Shown: positions 8,986-19,079 of the stretch, piece after piece
Layout of the letters: every line of letters begins with the position of its first letter
How positions within the stretch are numbered: the stretch's first letter is position 1
Assembly (NCBI RefSeq): GCF_019802045.1
Contig: NZ_JAHVHU010000010.1
Location: 186,001 to 250,000 of the forward strand
Length of the DNA stretch: 64,000 nucleotides
Origin: Membranihabitans marinus
Lineage (GTDB): Bacteria > Bacteroidota > Bacteroidia > Chitinophagales > Saprospiraceae
Reading direction: 5' to 3'
Program-made: the position numbers and the translations under genes
Notes under the pieces: model-generated
Told to the model about the DNA's origin: nothing
The model's database searches: none
The model's input: only the letters and a program-made list of their open reading frames with translations

Positions 8986-10581
8986 ATGCGGCAAAAAATA
9001 AACGTTTTAATGATCGCCTTGTGCGGTGTCTTATATTTCTGTACAAACTCAACCCGACCAAGCAGCCCTTCCCCATCGGGTCTTTCTGGTGGAGAATTGG
9101 CAAAGCTTCACTGCGGAAGCTGCCATCAGTTTGTTCATCCGGAAATACTTACAAAATCTATTTGGAGCAAAGACGTCTTACCGGCTATGGGCCATCGAAT
9201 GGGAATCTATTCAGACGGTGAGCGACCGGACAGCTTATTTGATAAGGGGAGTGGTCGTGAAGCTATCGAAGTCGCAAACATATTTCCGGAACACCCGGTT
9301 CTGGCGAAAGAAGATTGGGAAAAAATAGTCAATTATTATGTGGCACAGGCACCAGATACGCTCACCAGAGTAAGAAATCGAGTAAAGATAAAAAATGGAT
9401 TAAAGCACTTTTCTTACAAGGAAGCGCACCATTCGTTGCCTCCTTCCCTGACCACACTAGTGAAAATTCTACCAGAAAACCGGGGAATAGTATACGGAGA
9501 TACCAAGCCAGGCATCAATAAACTGATCTTTCTTAATGAAAATCTCCACAAAGAGTCCGAACTCAGCTTTAAAACGGCACCGATTCATTATGCAGAGAAA
9601 TCAGATACATTATATTTAACGACCATCGGTAAAAATCCCTTCCCCAACGACAGAAAAGACGGTGACTTGCAGATCATATATAAAGCAAATAGGGGTATGG
9701 AGTATAATAAATCAAAAATACTTGTACCTGATTTAAAAAGACCTGTATCTGTAGCATATGGAGATATTACACTGAATGGAATGGAAGATGTCGTGGTATG
9801 TGAATTTGGAAACCATACCGGACAATTGAGCTGGTTTCAAAATAAAGGCGATAATCACTACGAAAAGCACGTGTTGCGGGATGCTCCTGGCGCCATTCAC
9901 TCCGTTATTACAGATCTTAACCACGATGGACGTCCCGATATCATAGCCCTGATGAGCCAGGGTCAGGAAGGGTTGTTTTATTATGAAAATAACGGCCACG
10001 AAGAAAAAACGCCTCGCGGAGCACCTACCTTTACAGAAAAGCAATTGCTATCCTTTTCACCATTAAACGGATCGCAATATTTTGAACTTTGTGATTTCAA
10101 TGATGATGGACATCTGGATATCTTATATGTCTGCGGTGACAATGCTGATAAAACCCCCATTTTGAAAGAGTACCACGGGGTGTATATTTACCTGAATGAC
10201 GGTCATCAAAATTTTAGTCTAACGTGGTTTTATCCTCAAAACGGCGCTTATAAAGCTATTGCCCGTGATTTTGATCAGGACGGAGACGTGGATATTGCTT
10301 CCATTTCATTTTTCCCTGATTATGTGGAGACACCAGAAGAAAGCTTTATTTACCTCGAGAATAACGGAAATATGGAATTCACTCCATACTCTTTTCCTGA
10401 GTCAACCCGGGGCCGATGGATGGTCATGGATGTGGGGGACATGGATGGTGATGGCGATCTGGACATTGTTCTTGGTTCATTTGTTTATTTTAGTCCAATG
10501 GGTGATACCACAGGGCTCGGTGATAAATGGATGCAGGAAGGCCCTTCTGTGATTGTCTTGGAAAATACAATTACCCAGTAG
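8986..10581 (+). CDS. Lipoprotein with a c-type heme motif and VCBS/FG-GAP repeats
   Basis: The ATG at 8986 is chosen over a GTG at 8977 because it starts at a basic residue run followed by a hydrophobic core and a lipobox-like cysteine (about residue 19). A CxxCH heme-attachment motif (CGSCH, residues 43-47) follows, with a possible distal methionine in VLPAMGHRM. From about residue 230 there are calcium-binding FG-GAP/VCBS repeats: DLNHDGRPDI, DFNDDGHLDI, DFDQDGDVDI and DMDGDGDLDI. This suggests a surface or periplasmic beta-propeller carrying one heme. The GMC oxidoreductase module lies just downstream on the other strand, so an electron-transfer link is possible but not shown. Confidence 0.82.
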   Translation: MRQKINVLMIALCGVLYFCTNSTRPSSPSPSGLSGGELAKLHCGSCHQFVHPEILTKSIWSKDVLPAMGHRMGIYSDGERPDSLFDKGSGREAIEVANIFPEHPVLAKEDWEKIVNYYVAQAPDTLTRVRNRVKIKNGLKHFSYKEAHHSLPPSLTTLVKILPENRGIVYGDTKPGINKLIFLNENLHKESELSFKTAPIHYAEKSDTLYLTTIGKNPFPNDRKDGDLQIIYKANRGMEYNKSKILVPDLKRPVSVAYGDITLNGMEDVVVCEFGNHTGQLSWFQNKGDNHYEKHVLRDAPGAIHSVITDLNHDGRPDIIALMSQGQEGLFYYENNGHEEKTPRGAPTFTEKQLLSFSPLNGSQYFELCDFNDDGHLDILYVCGDNADKTPILKEYHGVYIYLNDGHQNFSLTWFYPQNGAYKAIARDFDQDGDVDIASISFFPDYVETPEESFIYLENNGNMEFTPYSFPESTRGRWMVMDVGDMDGDGDLDIVLGSFVYFSPMGDTTGLGDKWMQEGPSVIVLENTITQ

Positions 10582-10917
10582 TAAAGGTGCGATGAACCTG
10601 CGTTTAGCCTCACACACCTTGGTAGAACGGTGCTCCAGTTCCGCATGTGGTTATCGGTTGAGATGGGTTTGAACACAGGGATGAGGTCTCTTCAAAAAGA
10701 AAGAAAAATATGTGAGGTTAATTGTGCTCTAAAAATCTGTGAACAGATGGGAGGAGCAAAACAGGCACAATTACACTGCTTCGATTAAACTTGAGTAAGT
10801 CATATAATCGCACACATTATCCATTGATGTTAGAGCAGTCCCCGACGGTGTGGGGGATGACTTCCCGGGGCAATCCATGTTAACAAGTATAGCAATTCTA
10901 CTGAAACAAGATTAACT
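10582..10917. other. Intergenic stretch between convergent genes, with a nested hairpin
   Basis: No credible gene. The clearest structure is nested: TAATTGTGC (10719-10727) pairs with GCACAATTA (10765-10773). Inside it ATCTGT and ACAGAT (10735-10740 and 10743-10748) form a second helix, flanked by GCTC/GGAGC. It may serve as a bidirectional terminator for the two converging genes or be a small structured RNA. Confidence 0.4.
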
Positions 10918-11655
10918 TCATAACTCATACCCGCTCCAATCCTCAATTTCTTCCCGTTCTTCGGGTTTAAGAAACCGGTCTTTATATTCGTCCCGATAAA
11001 ACTTATTGTGTTTTTTCTGAACTTCTTCTGGGATCCCATCCCAGGCATTGGGTTGATTTCCCACGTATCCCAGGTCATCAATTCCGATTCTGGTGGTATA
11101 AAAACCCGTGGTCACCAGATTTCGAATATTGGAAAAAAATCGAGCGCCGGCCTGGTATTCAGGTGCTACATCATCAGGATAAGCTATATCGTCAACGATC
11201 TCAATTTGTTGTTCTTCATTTAAATCTTTAAACACCTTGTCAAACCGCCGATTACTTTCATGGTCCAACCACATCAACCCGCCTCGCATAGGAATCTGAT
11301 GATAAGGCATGTCTTTCACGATAAACTCAATAAACTCAGGTACTTTGGCATCTGTTGCAGAGCCTGACACTTCATCCGCAGGAATGATGATGTCCGCTAA
11401 TACTGCAATGGTTGCCATCTCATGATCATTGAAAAAGGTTTGAGAAAACAACATTTCATCTCTGGCTTGTTCTGCAGGTGTCCGGCCATAGCCGTGTCCC
11501 GGTGCATCCAAGTCTACTCCTAGATCCTTGCCCAGGTTGACCTCCTCCTCGGATACTGCTCCTGGTTCCATATGATCCGGGTTGCATCCTGTAAGCACAA
11601 AAGATGAAGCAAAAGATCCGACGACTAAAGTTTTCAAAGTTTCTCTACGGTCCAT
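10918..11655 (-). CDS. Gluconate 2-dehydrogenase subunit 3 family protein (small subunit of GMC dehydrogenase)
   Basis: The 245 residues begin with a twin-arginine-like signal (MDRRETLKTLV) ending in a lipobox, TGC at residue 24, so the protein is probably a Tat-exported lipoprotein. The body matches the gluconate 2-dehydrogenase gamma/subunit 3 family: helical, with FNDHEMATIAVLADIIIPADE, then GLMWLDHESNRRFDKVF. In this family the small subunit carries the export signal and escorts the flavin subunit, which has none of its own. The GMC oxidoreductase lies 51 bases upstream in the same direction, consistent with a two-gene operon. Confidence 0.9.
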   Translation of the reverse strand: MDRRETLKTLVVGSFASSFVLTGCNPDHMEPGAVSEEEVNLGKDLGVDLDAPGHGYGRTPAEQARDEMLFSQTFFNDHEMATIAVLADIIIPADEVSGSATDAKVPEFIEFIVKDMPYHQIPMRGGLMWLDHESNRRFDKVFKDLNEEQQIEIVDDIAYPDDVAPEYQAGARFFSNIRNLVTTGFYTTRIGIDDLGYVGNQPNAWDGIPEEVQKKHNKFYRDEYKDRFLKPEEREEIEDWSGYEL

Positions 11656-11706
11656 GACAATGTATTTTTGAGCTAACTAAACACCTACGTGCGTAGTGAG
11701 CTTTAT

Positions 11707-13446
11707 TTAAATATTTTGTTTTTTCAATTGATCAACAATGTAATCTGAAGTTCTCCAGGAAAGAGCCAAAATGGTCCATGTTGGGTTTTTATCAGCCTGT
11801 GATACAAAAGGCCCGCCATCCACCACAAACAGGTTGTCCACATCATGTGCCTGGCAGTATTTATTGAGTACGCTGGTATTCTTATCATTACCCATGCGTG
11901 TGGTACCTACTTCGTGAATAATTTCACCCGGTTTGGTTAAGCCATATTGTCTTTCTGGTCCGGGTTTCTCGCCCAGAACAATGCCTCCCATATTGTGTAT
12001 GATTTCTTCGAAGGTATCGACCATGTGTTTTGCCTGCATTACTTCATCGTTGGTCCATTTGTAATGAAACCGCAACACAGGAATTCCATAACTATCCACC
12101 GTATTAGGATCGATTTCACAATAATTATCATACTGTGGTATCGATTCACCTCGCCCTGCAAACCCAAGCGTAGATCCATAAAACCGACGAACATCCTCTT
12201 TAAGACGCTTTCCGTATCCTCCAGGTCGATTATCTCCATTTTCTCTTGGAACCAACCGACTTAGATTCTCCATACCAAACCCAAAACCATACGCAGGCAT
12301 GCCCATTCCACCCCAATATTCAATGTGGTAACCTCGTGTAAACCCATCGTGTTTTTGATCATTGCCCCACCAAGGGGTGTATAGATGCATCCCTCCTACT
12401 CCGTCTTCATTGTATCGTTGTCGGTCCATCAATTCAGGAATCAGAGCCATCATCCCTGACCCTGTAGAATCATGGATGTACCGACCTACATGATTACTGG
12501 AATTGGCCAATCCGTTCGGATGCGCACGAGATTTGGAATTGAGTAAAATTCGGGCGGAACTTGCTGCACTAGCAGCCAGCACGACCACTTTACCTTTTAC
12601 AACGTATTCCTTCATATCCTCCTTGTTGATATAGGAAACACCGGTAGCACGTCCGTTTTCATCAGTGATCACCTCCCGAACCATCGCATTCAGATACATT
12701 TCAATGTTCCCATCAGTCATGGTGGGCTGAATCAGGGAGTAAGCCGATGAAAAATCTGCATAAACCATACAGCCACGGGAGCATTGACTGCAAAAAAAAC
12801 AAGGTCCTCGACGGTCATCCAACTTTTTGGTCAACATAGACAATCTCGAAGGGATCATTGGAATTCCCATTTTCAAAACGGAATCTCTGACATACAATTC
12901 ATGTAACCGGGGCTTTGGGGGAGGCAAAAAATAACCATCCGGTTCATTGGGCATATTCTCTTTCGTCCCAAAAACCCCAATTAATTGATCAACTTTATCA
13001 TAATATGGGGCGACGTCATCATAGCTAATGGGCCAATTATCTCCCTTGCCATCATAATCTTTACGTTTGAAGTCCAGCGGGCCAAACCGAAGTGAAATCC
13101 GTCCCCAATGGTTAGTCCGCCCTCCCAACATCCGTGACCGAAACCATCGAAAATTGGATCCGTCTTTTTGTGTATAGGGTTCATCTTCTATGTTCCACCC
13201 CCCGTACGCCATATCAAAGTCACCAAATGCCCGAGTAGAACCAGCACCCCGGCGCGGTGATTCCCAGGGCCACCTGAGTTGCGTTCTCTGGGCGGGATCC
13301 GTGGAATCAAAATCAGGTCCGGCTTCCAGTAGCGCAATTTTCAACCCCGCATCAGATAATGTTTTGGCAGCCATGCCACCTCCGGCACCGGAGCCTACGA
13401 TAACCACATCGTACTCTTTTCCTTGTTCTTTGATTTGAAAAGCCAT
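11707..13446 (-). CDS. GMC family FAD-dependent oxidoreductase, large subunit of a periplasmic dehydrogenase
   Basis: The ATG at 13446 is preferred to a GTG at 13467 since the Rossmann fold begins almost at once: VVIVGSGAGGG near residue 15, then the EAG that binds the ribose. The 579 residues end with the GMC C-terminal motifs HEVGTTRMG and NPTWTILALSWR, which supply the active-site His/Asn pair. Residues 216-226 hold four cysteines (C-x2-C-x2-C-x3-C), placed like the [3Fe-4S] ligands of bacterial FAD-glucose dehydrogenases. No signal peptide is seen; the subunit-3 partner downstream probably carries it through the Tat pathway. Expected to oxidise a sugar or other alcohol and pass electrons to a cytochrome. 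Confidence 0.9.
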   Translation of the reverse strand: MAFQIKEQGKEYDVVIVGSGAGGGMAAKTLSDAGLKIALLEAGPDFDSTDPAQRTQLRWPWESPRRGAGSTRAFGDFDMAYGGWNIEDEPYTQKDGSNFRWFRSRMLGGRTNHWGRISLRFGPLDFKRKDYDGKGDNWPISYDDVAPYYDKVDQLIGVFGTKENMPNEPDGYFLPPPKPRLHELYVRDSVLKMGIPMIPSRLSMLTKKLDDRRGPCFFCSQCSRGCMVYADFSSAYSLIQPTMTDGNIEMYLNAMVREVITDENGRATGVSYINKEDMKEYVVKGKVVVLAASAASSARILLNSKSRAHPNGLANSSNHVGRYIHDSTGSGMMALIPELMDRQRYNEDGVGGMHLYTPWWGNDQKHDGFTRGYHIEYWGGMGMPAYGFGFGMENLSRLVPRENGDNRPGGYGKRLKEDVRRFYGSTLGFAGRGESIPQYDNYCEIDPNTVDSYGIPVLRFHYKWTNDEVMQAKHMVDTFEEIIHNMGGIVLGEKPGPERQYGLTKPGEIIHEVGTTRMGNDKNTSVLNKYCQAHDVDNLFVVDGGPFVSQADKNPTWTILALSWRTSDYIVDQLKKQNI

Positions 13447-13610
13447 ATATTTTGTTTTTGACGTCACTCAGGACGTTCCCTTAATTTCAGACTAAAATGT
13501 AATAAATGATAAACCAGGTGAAACATAGTTCACGGCCTCTTTTTTGTATTCAAACTCCAAGATATTATTATTTATCAAATTGAAAAAATAAAAGACAAGA
13601 CCTTTTTATC

Positions 13611-14456
13611 CTAAGTAGTGACCGGCCGGATCAGTCCTTCCTGACTAATCCGTGATACACATTCGCCATTCAGATTGTATATGGACCCTGTCGTAAATCC
13701 TCTTGCTGACCGGGCAATGGGGCTGTTCACACTATACAGATTCCACTCCTGAATGTCTACAGGACGGAAAACCCACATCGCATGATCTAAACTAGCCATT
13801 ATCGTATTTTCATAAGTGGCTTTTTCATGTGGCAATATGGCCGTCGACAAGAGGTTGTAATCAGATACGTAAGCCAGTAATGCATCTGTTTCCGGCCGAG
13901 ATAAAGAATCATCATATCTGTATTTAAAATAGATATCTCTCCGCGGTTCATATTTTCCTGGAAGCATCGGGTTGGACAAATCCAAAGGCTTGAACTCAAA
14001 GGGGAATTCTACTTCAAGCAATCGTTTGGCGACCGGTGGTAAGAATCCGTACATTTTTTTCTTCATTTCGTCAAAACTTTGAACTTCTTCCGGAGGCGCA
14101 ACCTGCGGAGACTGATCCTGGTGTGTATACCCCTGCTCTTCTTTTTGAAACGATGCAGCCATTATAAAGATAACTTTTCCTTTTTGCTCAGCAAGTACCC
14201 GTCTCGTACTAAAACTTCCGCCATCTCGAATTTCATTAACACGATAAACGATATTGACAGATTGATCTCCAGGTAAAATAAAATAGCTGTGCAATGAATG
14301 CAGGTATCGGTCTTCCGGCACGGAATCATAAGCTGCCAGAATAGCTTGTGCTAGAACGTGTCCGCCAAAAATATGGCGGGTACCAATAGAGAAATTTTTA
14401 CCAACATATTCGTTTTTGTCAGATTTTTCAATTCTGATTTGGTCTATATATTTCAT
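13611..14456 (-). CDS. tesB: Acyl-CoA thioesterase II
   Basis: Double-hotdog acyl-CoA thioesterase of 281 residues, close to the usual 285. The first hotdog contains IFGGHVLAQAILAA and LHSYFILPGD, both typical of TesB. The second ends with SLDHAMWVFRP, which carries the catalytic aspartate, then SPIARSARGFTTGSIY and SQEGLIRP with the conserved glutamine. It hydrolyses medium- and long-chain acyl-CoAs in the cytoplasm. It stands alone, on the minus strand between the GMC module and lptD. Confidence 0.94.
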   Translation of the reverse strand: MKYIDQIRIEKSDKNEYVGKNFSIGTRHIFGGHVLAQAILAAYDSVPEDRYLHSLHSYFILPGDQSVNIVYRVNEIRDGGSFSTRRVLAEQKGKVIFIMAASFQKEEQGYTHQDQSPQVAPPEEVQSFDEMKKKMYGFLPPVAKRLLEVEFPFEFKPLDLSNPMLPGKYEPRRDIYFKYRYDDSLSRPETDALLAYVSDYNLLSTAILPHEKATYENTIMASLDHAMWVFRPVDIQEWNLYSVNSPIARSARGFTTGSIYNLNGECVSRISQEGLIRPVTT

Positions 14457-14682
14457 GATAATCTATTTATTTTGGTTATATATCCGGCAGATATGATTCC
14501 TTATAAGGCGGAACCAACACGCCCGGAAGAAGGTGCGTATGTCCGTAAAATTACTATAAAATATTATTAGTCGTGCGAAAGATATCCATTGATTTATGCA
14601 TATACCAAAGGTCCCATAAGTAGTGCAGGAGGGATAAAATGATTTATTTTTCTGCTTTTGCGGTTTCCAACCTCCATCAAAT

Positions 14683-17541
14683 CTAAAACGGCGAATAACC
14701 TGAATCCTGAATACCTCGATTGTAAGGTAAGTCAATAAAGTCCAGTGGGGCATTTTTCACTCTAATATTAAATAAAAAAGTCCCCCGGGTTGGTTGCCAG
14801 CTAAATGACAACTGCCAACAATGTAAGTCACGTGTAAAACCAAAATCAGGGTAGGTCAATTGCTTCCTCTGAAAGTCGTATCCAAAGTTGCCCACCCGTA
14901 CACCCCAATGCTCAGTGAGGTCAACATTACCGGACATGCGAATATTATTGGTCGATAATTGGAACACATCCTTATCTCTCGATGGGTCCCAGACAAACCG
15001 TATTTCATGAGATACCCGAAAATTATCAAATAAACCCTCTGACCGTGCAATTTTTGATTGTTTATCGTCGGACGATGCATCGGGTTCCGGTTTTTGCAAA
15101 AACTCCCGAATCTTACCGACTGTCATATTTGTGCTTAATGACGCCCGAAGACCGTTGAAGCGAAACAGTCCAGCGCCCGTCTTGTAGTAAAATTTATCAA
15201 TTCTTCGATTTCTCTCATCAACTGCATACGGATCCAGTTGTGTTGAAAACCGAAAATACGAAATGCCTTTAAACAGGGTCGTATTGGCATTGAAATTAAT
15301 CATTGAAAAATTAAGAGAATCGGCCTTGGGATTGTAATTCCCTGAAAAGTCAAAAGTTTTAAACAATGAAATTTTCTTAGCTGTCGAATCCGGTCGATTC
15401 CAAAGCTTGGCTTCGAGTACATTGCGAAGGCTGTACGATACATTGAAATTACCCTGGCTGGTGGAAGGAGCGCCGTAAATACCTTCTTCAAAAAATGAAT
15501 AGCGTTCAATATAATCCGGTCCGCGATCGATCCGATTCAAGGTATCTGTATAATTCCAGGGACTATTCGCATAATCGGGTTTGAACGAAAGGCTGACCGA
15601 AGGTTTTGCTACGTGCCGGAATCCTCGAAACCATCCTTTAGAGGACAACTTGGTATAATATAAAGCGGTTTGAAAATTCAGGGAAGCTCCGATATCATGA
15701 ACCGGAAAAAACCCATTCGTGGTATCCTTTTCGACCATGCCGTAACTGACCGTATCCCGGGTAATGATTAACTGATTATCGACTGTCCTGACGGTATCGT
15801 ATTCTATAACCGGATCCGAAACAAAATTTCGTTTAACTTTATCAAAATACCACCGTTCATTGAGATTTACACTCGGCGTCACACTGATGTATTTCAACAA
15901 CCGATACGACGCATTTAACCCCACCTGATGTTGTGCACCGTATTTCTGGCTTTTCCACAATTCCGGTTGAAAAATGGTCGTATCCGTGGTTTGTATTTTA
16001 TTATCGAAGGATCCGCTATAAGTCAGCAAGATCTTTTCATACCATTGTTCATCTCCGACACTTTTCTTCTTCTTAAAGGGTTGTAAAGAACGCATGCGCA
16101 GATCAAAAGAAGGCAAGGTAAAGCTGACGGACCGATTGTTGGAATTCTGAGAATGTGAGATGTTTGAGGTCATGCTAAAAGGCGTTCCCGGAAACTCCCG
16201 GCGATAGCTAATCTGTGAACTGGTATTGTTGTTCAGGACCTGGTTGGCCTGATTATAATTCAGCTTGTCGAATCCACTCGTGGTAAAATTCACACTGGCG
16301 GAAAAATTCTGATATGGATGTGCTGATCGATCCTGAGAATGATTCCACCGCAAGGCAAACGATCTGTTTTTTTGTTTTTCCAAACTACTGGCCAATTCCT
16401 GAATACGGTTTGAAAAACTGACAGAAAATCCACCGTTAAATTTATATCGCTTTCGGTAATTGGACTGAACGTCCACCAACCAGGATCCATTAAAATAAAT
16501 ATCACCCCGTGCCGTCAGGTTCATGTGTTCACTAATGGGTTGATACCAACCGATGCCCCGCAATCCAAAACCCCACTGTTGCGAATATTCATAACTGGGT
16601 ACGATCAGTCCTTCCTTGGCAGTAGATACGATGGGATAAAACCCAAAAGGCAAAACCAGCGGTGTGGGAATGCCCATGATCTGGAGATTGGAAGGTCCCA
16701 CAATCACTTCTTTGTTTGGAACAATTTTTTGTTTATTACTCCATATTCCAAAGTGCGGGACTGGTGCATTGCACGTGGTAAAAATGGCATTTTTGTTATA
16801 GATCGTCTGAATAGTATCCTTCGGATCCTGGCTTTCGATAAACTTTGTTTCGGTTCCATGTATATACAGATTGCTTTGAAAGGTCACTGCATTATATACC
16901 TTTCCCTTTCCGGTTTTGAAGTTGTAGCGCATTTCATTTGCATCAAATTCATTGGTTCCGTCACTAAACAACGGTGTTCCGGGTTTATGACCGGGGAGTC
17001 CTCCCCCGCCATCCACCGGCGGAGCTTCTCGATTCTCTCTTCCTGGCTCAATTGGTTCGCCGGTTATAGGATCGATTTGAACACCATCAATCAGTTCATC
17101 TTCAAAAGGCAAAACATCCTCTTCCGGGATGGTCGTTGTATCTTCCACGATGGTCGCGACCGTATCATAGACAGTATTTCCAATCAAAAATTTCATACTA
17201 TCCGGCAATAATCGAGCGGTCGCGATATTCTTTTTCAGATCTACCTCAATATAATCCGCATTTCGAATGGAAAACTGTTCGTATTCCACAAAGGCGTTTC
17301 CATACAGGTATACAAGATTCTTTTGAGGATCAAAATATGTTTTATGATCTGCCCCGTATTTGGCACTGGAGGAAAAAGCGTCGGGGGATAGAATTATATC
17401 ATCTAGATTTTCTGAGGACTTTAAGGAATCATTCGCAAGAGATACACTGTCTGAAGCGTTATCCAATAGAGGATCCTGGGCAAAAACGCGCTCCATCGAA
17501 CAAATTAACATAAAAATTACTATGTAATAAATTGATTTCAA
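14683..17541 (-). CDS. lptD: LPS-assembly outer membrane protein LptD (Bacteroidota type)
   Basis: Outer membrane barrel that inserts lipopolysaccharide into the outer leaflet. The 952 residues begin with a signal peptide ending near FAQ (residue 22). An N-terminal OstA/LptA-like beta-jellyroll spans about 55-330 (KNLVYLYGNAFVEYEQFSIRNADYIEVDL and later TGKGKVYNAVTFQSNLYIHG, given here in parts). A large barrel of alternating aromatic strands runs to the end. LptD of this phylum is longer and more divergent than the proteobacterial protein, and the jellyroll motif is the main evidence. It is divergent from the amidase gene with only 74 bases between the two start codons. Confidence 0.85.
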   Translation of the reverse strand: MKSIYYIVIFMLICSMERVFAQDPLLDNASDSVSLANDSLKSSENLDDIILSPDAFSSSAKYGADHKTYFDPQKNLVYLYGNAFVEYEQFSIRNADYIEVDLKKNIATARLLPDSMKFLIGNTVYDTVATIVEDTTTIPEEDVLPFEDELIDGVQIDPITGEPIEPGRENREAPPVDGGGGLPGHKPGTPLFSDGTNEFDANEMRYNFKTGKGKVYNAVTFQSNLYIHGTETKFIESQDPKDTIQTIYNKNAIFTTCNAPVPHFGIWSNKQKIVPNKEVIVGPSNLQIMGIPTPLVLPFGFYPIVSTAKEGLIVPSYEYSQQWGFGLRGIGWYQPISEHMNLTARGDIYFNGSWLVDVQSNYRKRYKFNGGFSVSFSNRIQELASSLEKQKNRSFALRWNHSQDRSAHPYQNFSASVNFTTSGFDKLNYNQANQVLNNNTSSQISYRREFPGTPFSMTSNISHSQNSNNRSVSFTLPSFDLRMRSLQPFKKKKSVGDEQWYEKILLTYSGSFDNKIQTTDTTIFQPELWKSQKYGAQHQVGLNASYRLLKYISVTPSVNLNERWYFDKVKRNFVSDPVIEYDTVRTVDNQLIITRDTVSYGMVEKDTTNGFFPVHDIGASLNFQTALYYTKLSSKGWFRGFRHVAKPSVSLSFKPDYANSPWNYTDTLNRIDRGPDYIERYSFFEEGIYGAPSTSQGNFNVSYSLRNVLEAKLWNRPDSTAKKISLFKTFDFSGNYNPKADSLNFSMINFNANTTLFKGISYFRFSTQLDPYAVDERNRRIDKFYYKTGAGLFRFNGLRASLSTNMTVGKIREFLQKPEPDASSDDKQSKIARSEGLFDNFRVSHEIRFVWDPSRDKDVFQLSTNNIRMSGNVDLTEHWGVRVGNFGYDFQRKQLTYPDFGFTRDLHCWQLSFSWQPTRGTFLFNIRVKNAPLDFIDLPYNRGIQDSGYSPF

Positions 17542-17615
17542 ATGTTTTTGGCTTGATTTTTGCTTATACTTTGCTTAGTAGAACTCATTTATTCAAAACA
17601 ATTAAACGCATCATT

Positions 17616-18950
17616 ATGTCTCTTGTGAATTTCGCACTCAAATGTAAAACGATTTTTCTGATCGTCCTGTCTATTGGACTCGGAATTAATATTTCCTTTG
17701 CACACATGCCTTTTGGCGGCGGAGGGGGTGATCATGACGTGAAGAAAAACGCTGATAAAATCAAAAAAGTTGTACTTGATGCAGGTCATGGAGGAAAGGA
17801 TTCGGGCGCGTTGGGAAGCAAAAGCAAAGAAAAAGACGTCGTGCTTGATCTGGTTCTAAAACTAGGTCAAGAAATAGAGCGTAAATACCCGGACATTGAA
17901 GTAATATATACCCGTAAAACAGATAAATTTGTGGAACTGCATGAACGGGCAGAAATTGCAAACAAAGCCAATGCAGATTTATTCATATCCATACACTGCA
18001 ATGCAGCAGGTAGTCACAGCGCCTGCGGTTCTGAAACTTTTGTACTGGGTCTTCACCGAAACGATGACAATTTAAAAGTAGCTAAGCGAGAAAACGCTGC
18101 GATCCTTTTAGAGGAAAATTATGAAGAGAATTATGAGGGTTTTGATCCCAATTCAGAAATTTCACACATTATCCTCAATATGTACCAAAATACATTTTTG
18201 GACCGCAGTCTGACATTCGCAAATAGTCTTGAAACAAACCTGGTCACCAAGAACAAACGAAAAAGCAGGGGAGTAAAACAAGCTGGATTTTTGGTTCTTA
18301 GACACACTTTCATGCCAAGTATTCTTTTTGAAGCCGGATTTCTGACCAACAAAGAGGAAGAACAATATCTGAATTCATCCACCGGCCAGAGTCGCATTAT
18401 TGCAAGTTTTATCGATGCTTTTGAAGATTATAGAAATCAAATTGAGAACAATCCACATTTGGCAGATGTCAAAACAGATGTACAGTCTGCTCCCGGTTCT
18501 GCTAATAACCCAACGAAAGAAATCAAACATGCACCGCACAAAGTTTCGCAGGTGACCACCACGTCACCTCGTCCTAGTGAATCTTCGGAAAGCACCTTAG
18601 TGGCCAGTGTCAATAATGGTCCTGAGCTATCTCCTGCCCCATCCCAGAATCCAATGACCAAAAAACAAAAAGAATTCTCTGGTAATGAACTGGAGTTTTG
18701 TGTCCAATTAGCTGCTACACCTAAAAAGGCCAATCTCAGTGCATCAAAATGGAGAAATATTCAAAATCTATCCATCCGATACGAAAAAGGAATGTACAAG
18801 TATCAAATTACCGGAATCGAAAAATATAGCGACGCCAATAAAATGAAAGATCGTATGAAGCAAAGAGGTTTTGAAGGTGCGTTTGTAGTAGCGTACAACA
18901 ATGGGAATAGGGTCGACATTTCTGAAGCAGTCGGTATGTCTGATCAATAA
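17616..18950 (+). CDS. N-acetylmuramoyl-L-alanine amidase with C-terminal SPOR domain
   Basis: The ATG at 17616 is chosen because it leads straight into a signal peptide (FLIVLSIGLGINISFA); the longer open frame from 17532 overlaps lptD. The amidase_3 domain spans about 40-270, with LDAGHGGKDSG and SIHCNA holding zinc ligands and FEAGFLTN the catalytic glutamate region. A low-complexity Ser/Pro linker follows (~275-360), then a SPOR domain at the C-terminus (FCVQLAAT to about 440) that binds denuded septal glycan. The enzyme cleaves peptide stems from peptidoglycan, probably at division. A near-consensus -7 element lies ~45 bases upstream. Confidence 0.93.
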   Translation: MSLVNFALKCKTIFLIVLSIGLGINISFAHMPFGGGGGDHDVKKNADKIKKVVLDAGHGGKDSGALGSKSKEKDVVLDLVLKLGQEIERKYPDIEVIYTRKTDKFVELHERAEIANKANADLFISIHCNAAGSHSACGSETFVLGLHRNDDNLKVAKRENAAILLEENYEENYEGFDPNSEISHIILNMYQNTFLDRSLTFANSLETNLVTKNKRKSRGVKQAGFLVLRHTFMPSILFEAGFLTNKEEEQYLNSSTGQSRIIASFIDAFEDYRNQIENNPHLADVKTDVQSAPGSANNPTKEIKHAPHKVSQVTTTSPRPSESSESTLVASVNNGPELSPAPSQNPMTKKQKEFSGNELEFCVQLAATPKKANLSASKWRNIQNLSIRYEKGMYKYQITGIEKYSDANKMKDRMKQRGFEGAFVVAYNNGNRVDISEAVGMSDQ

Positions 18951-19000
18951 AAGGACTTGATGATGCAAATACGAAAGTTTACCTTGAGATATAAACTTTT

Positions 19001-19034
19001 AAAAAATCCGGATTTTAACTTATCCGGATTTTTT
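19001..19034 (+). terminator. Rho-independent terminator after the amidase gene
   Basis: An A-tract and ATCCGGAT (19001-19013) pair with ATCCGGATTTTTT (19022-19034), giving a 13 bp stem with an 8-base loop and a T tract. It begins 50 bases after the amidase stop codon. Confidence 0.85.
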
Positions 19035-19079
19035 TATTTGTATCAGTAGTGACGAAGAACCGTTTTACCACATATCATT

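Noticed and set aside
10582-10917. Group II intron remnant
   Set aside because: No domain V/VI core or reverse transcriptase fragment is present; only simple stems.
16525-17211. 228-codon open frame on the plus strand within lptD
   Set aside because: Antisense shadow of lptD with no start context or motif; lptD has the jellyroll and signal peptide.
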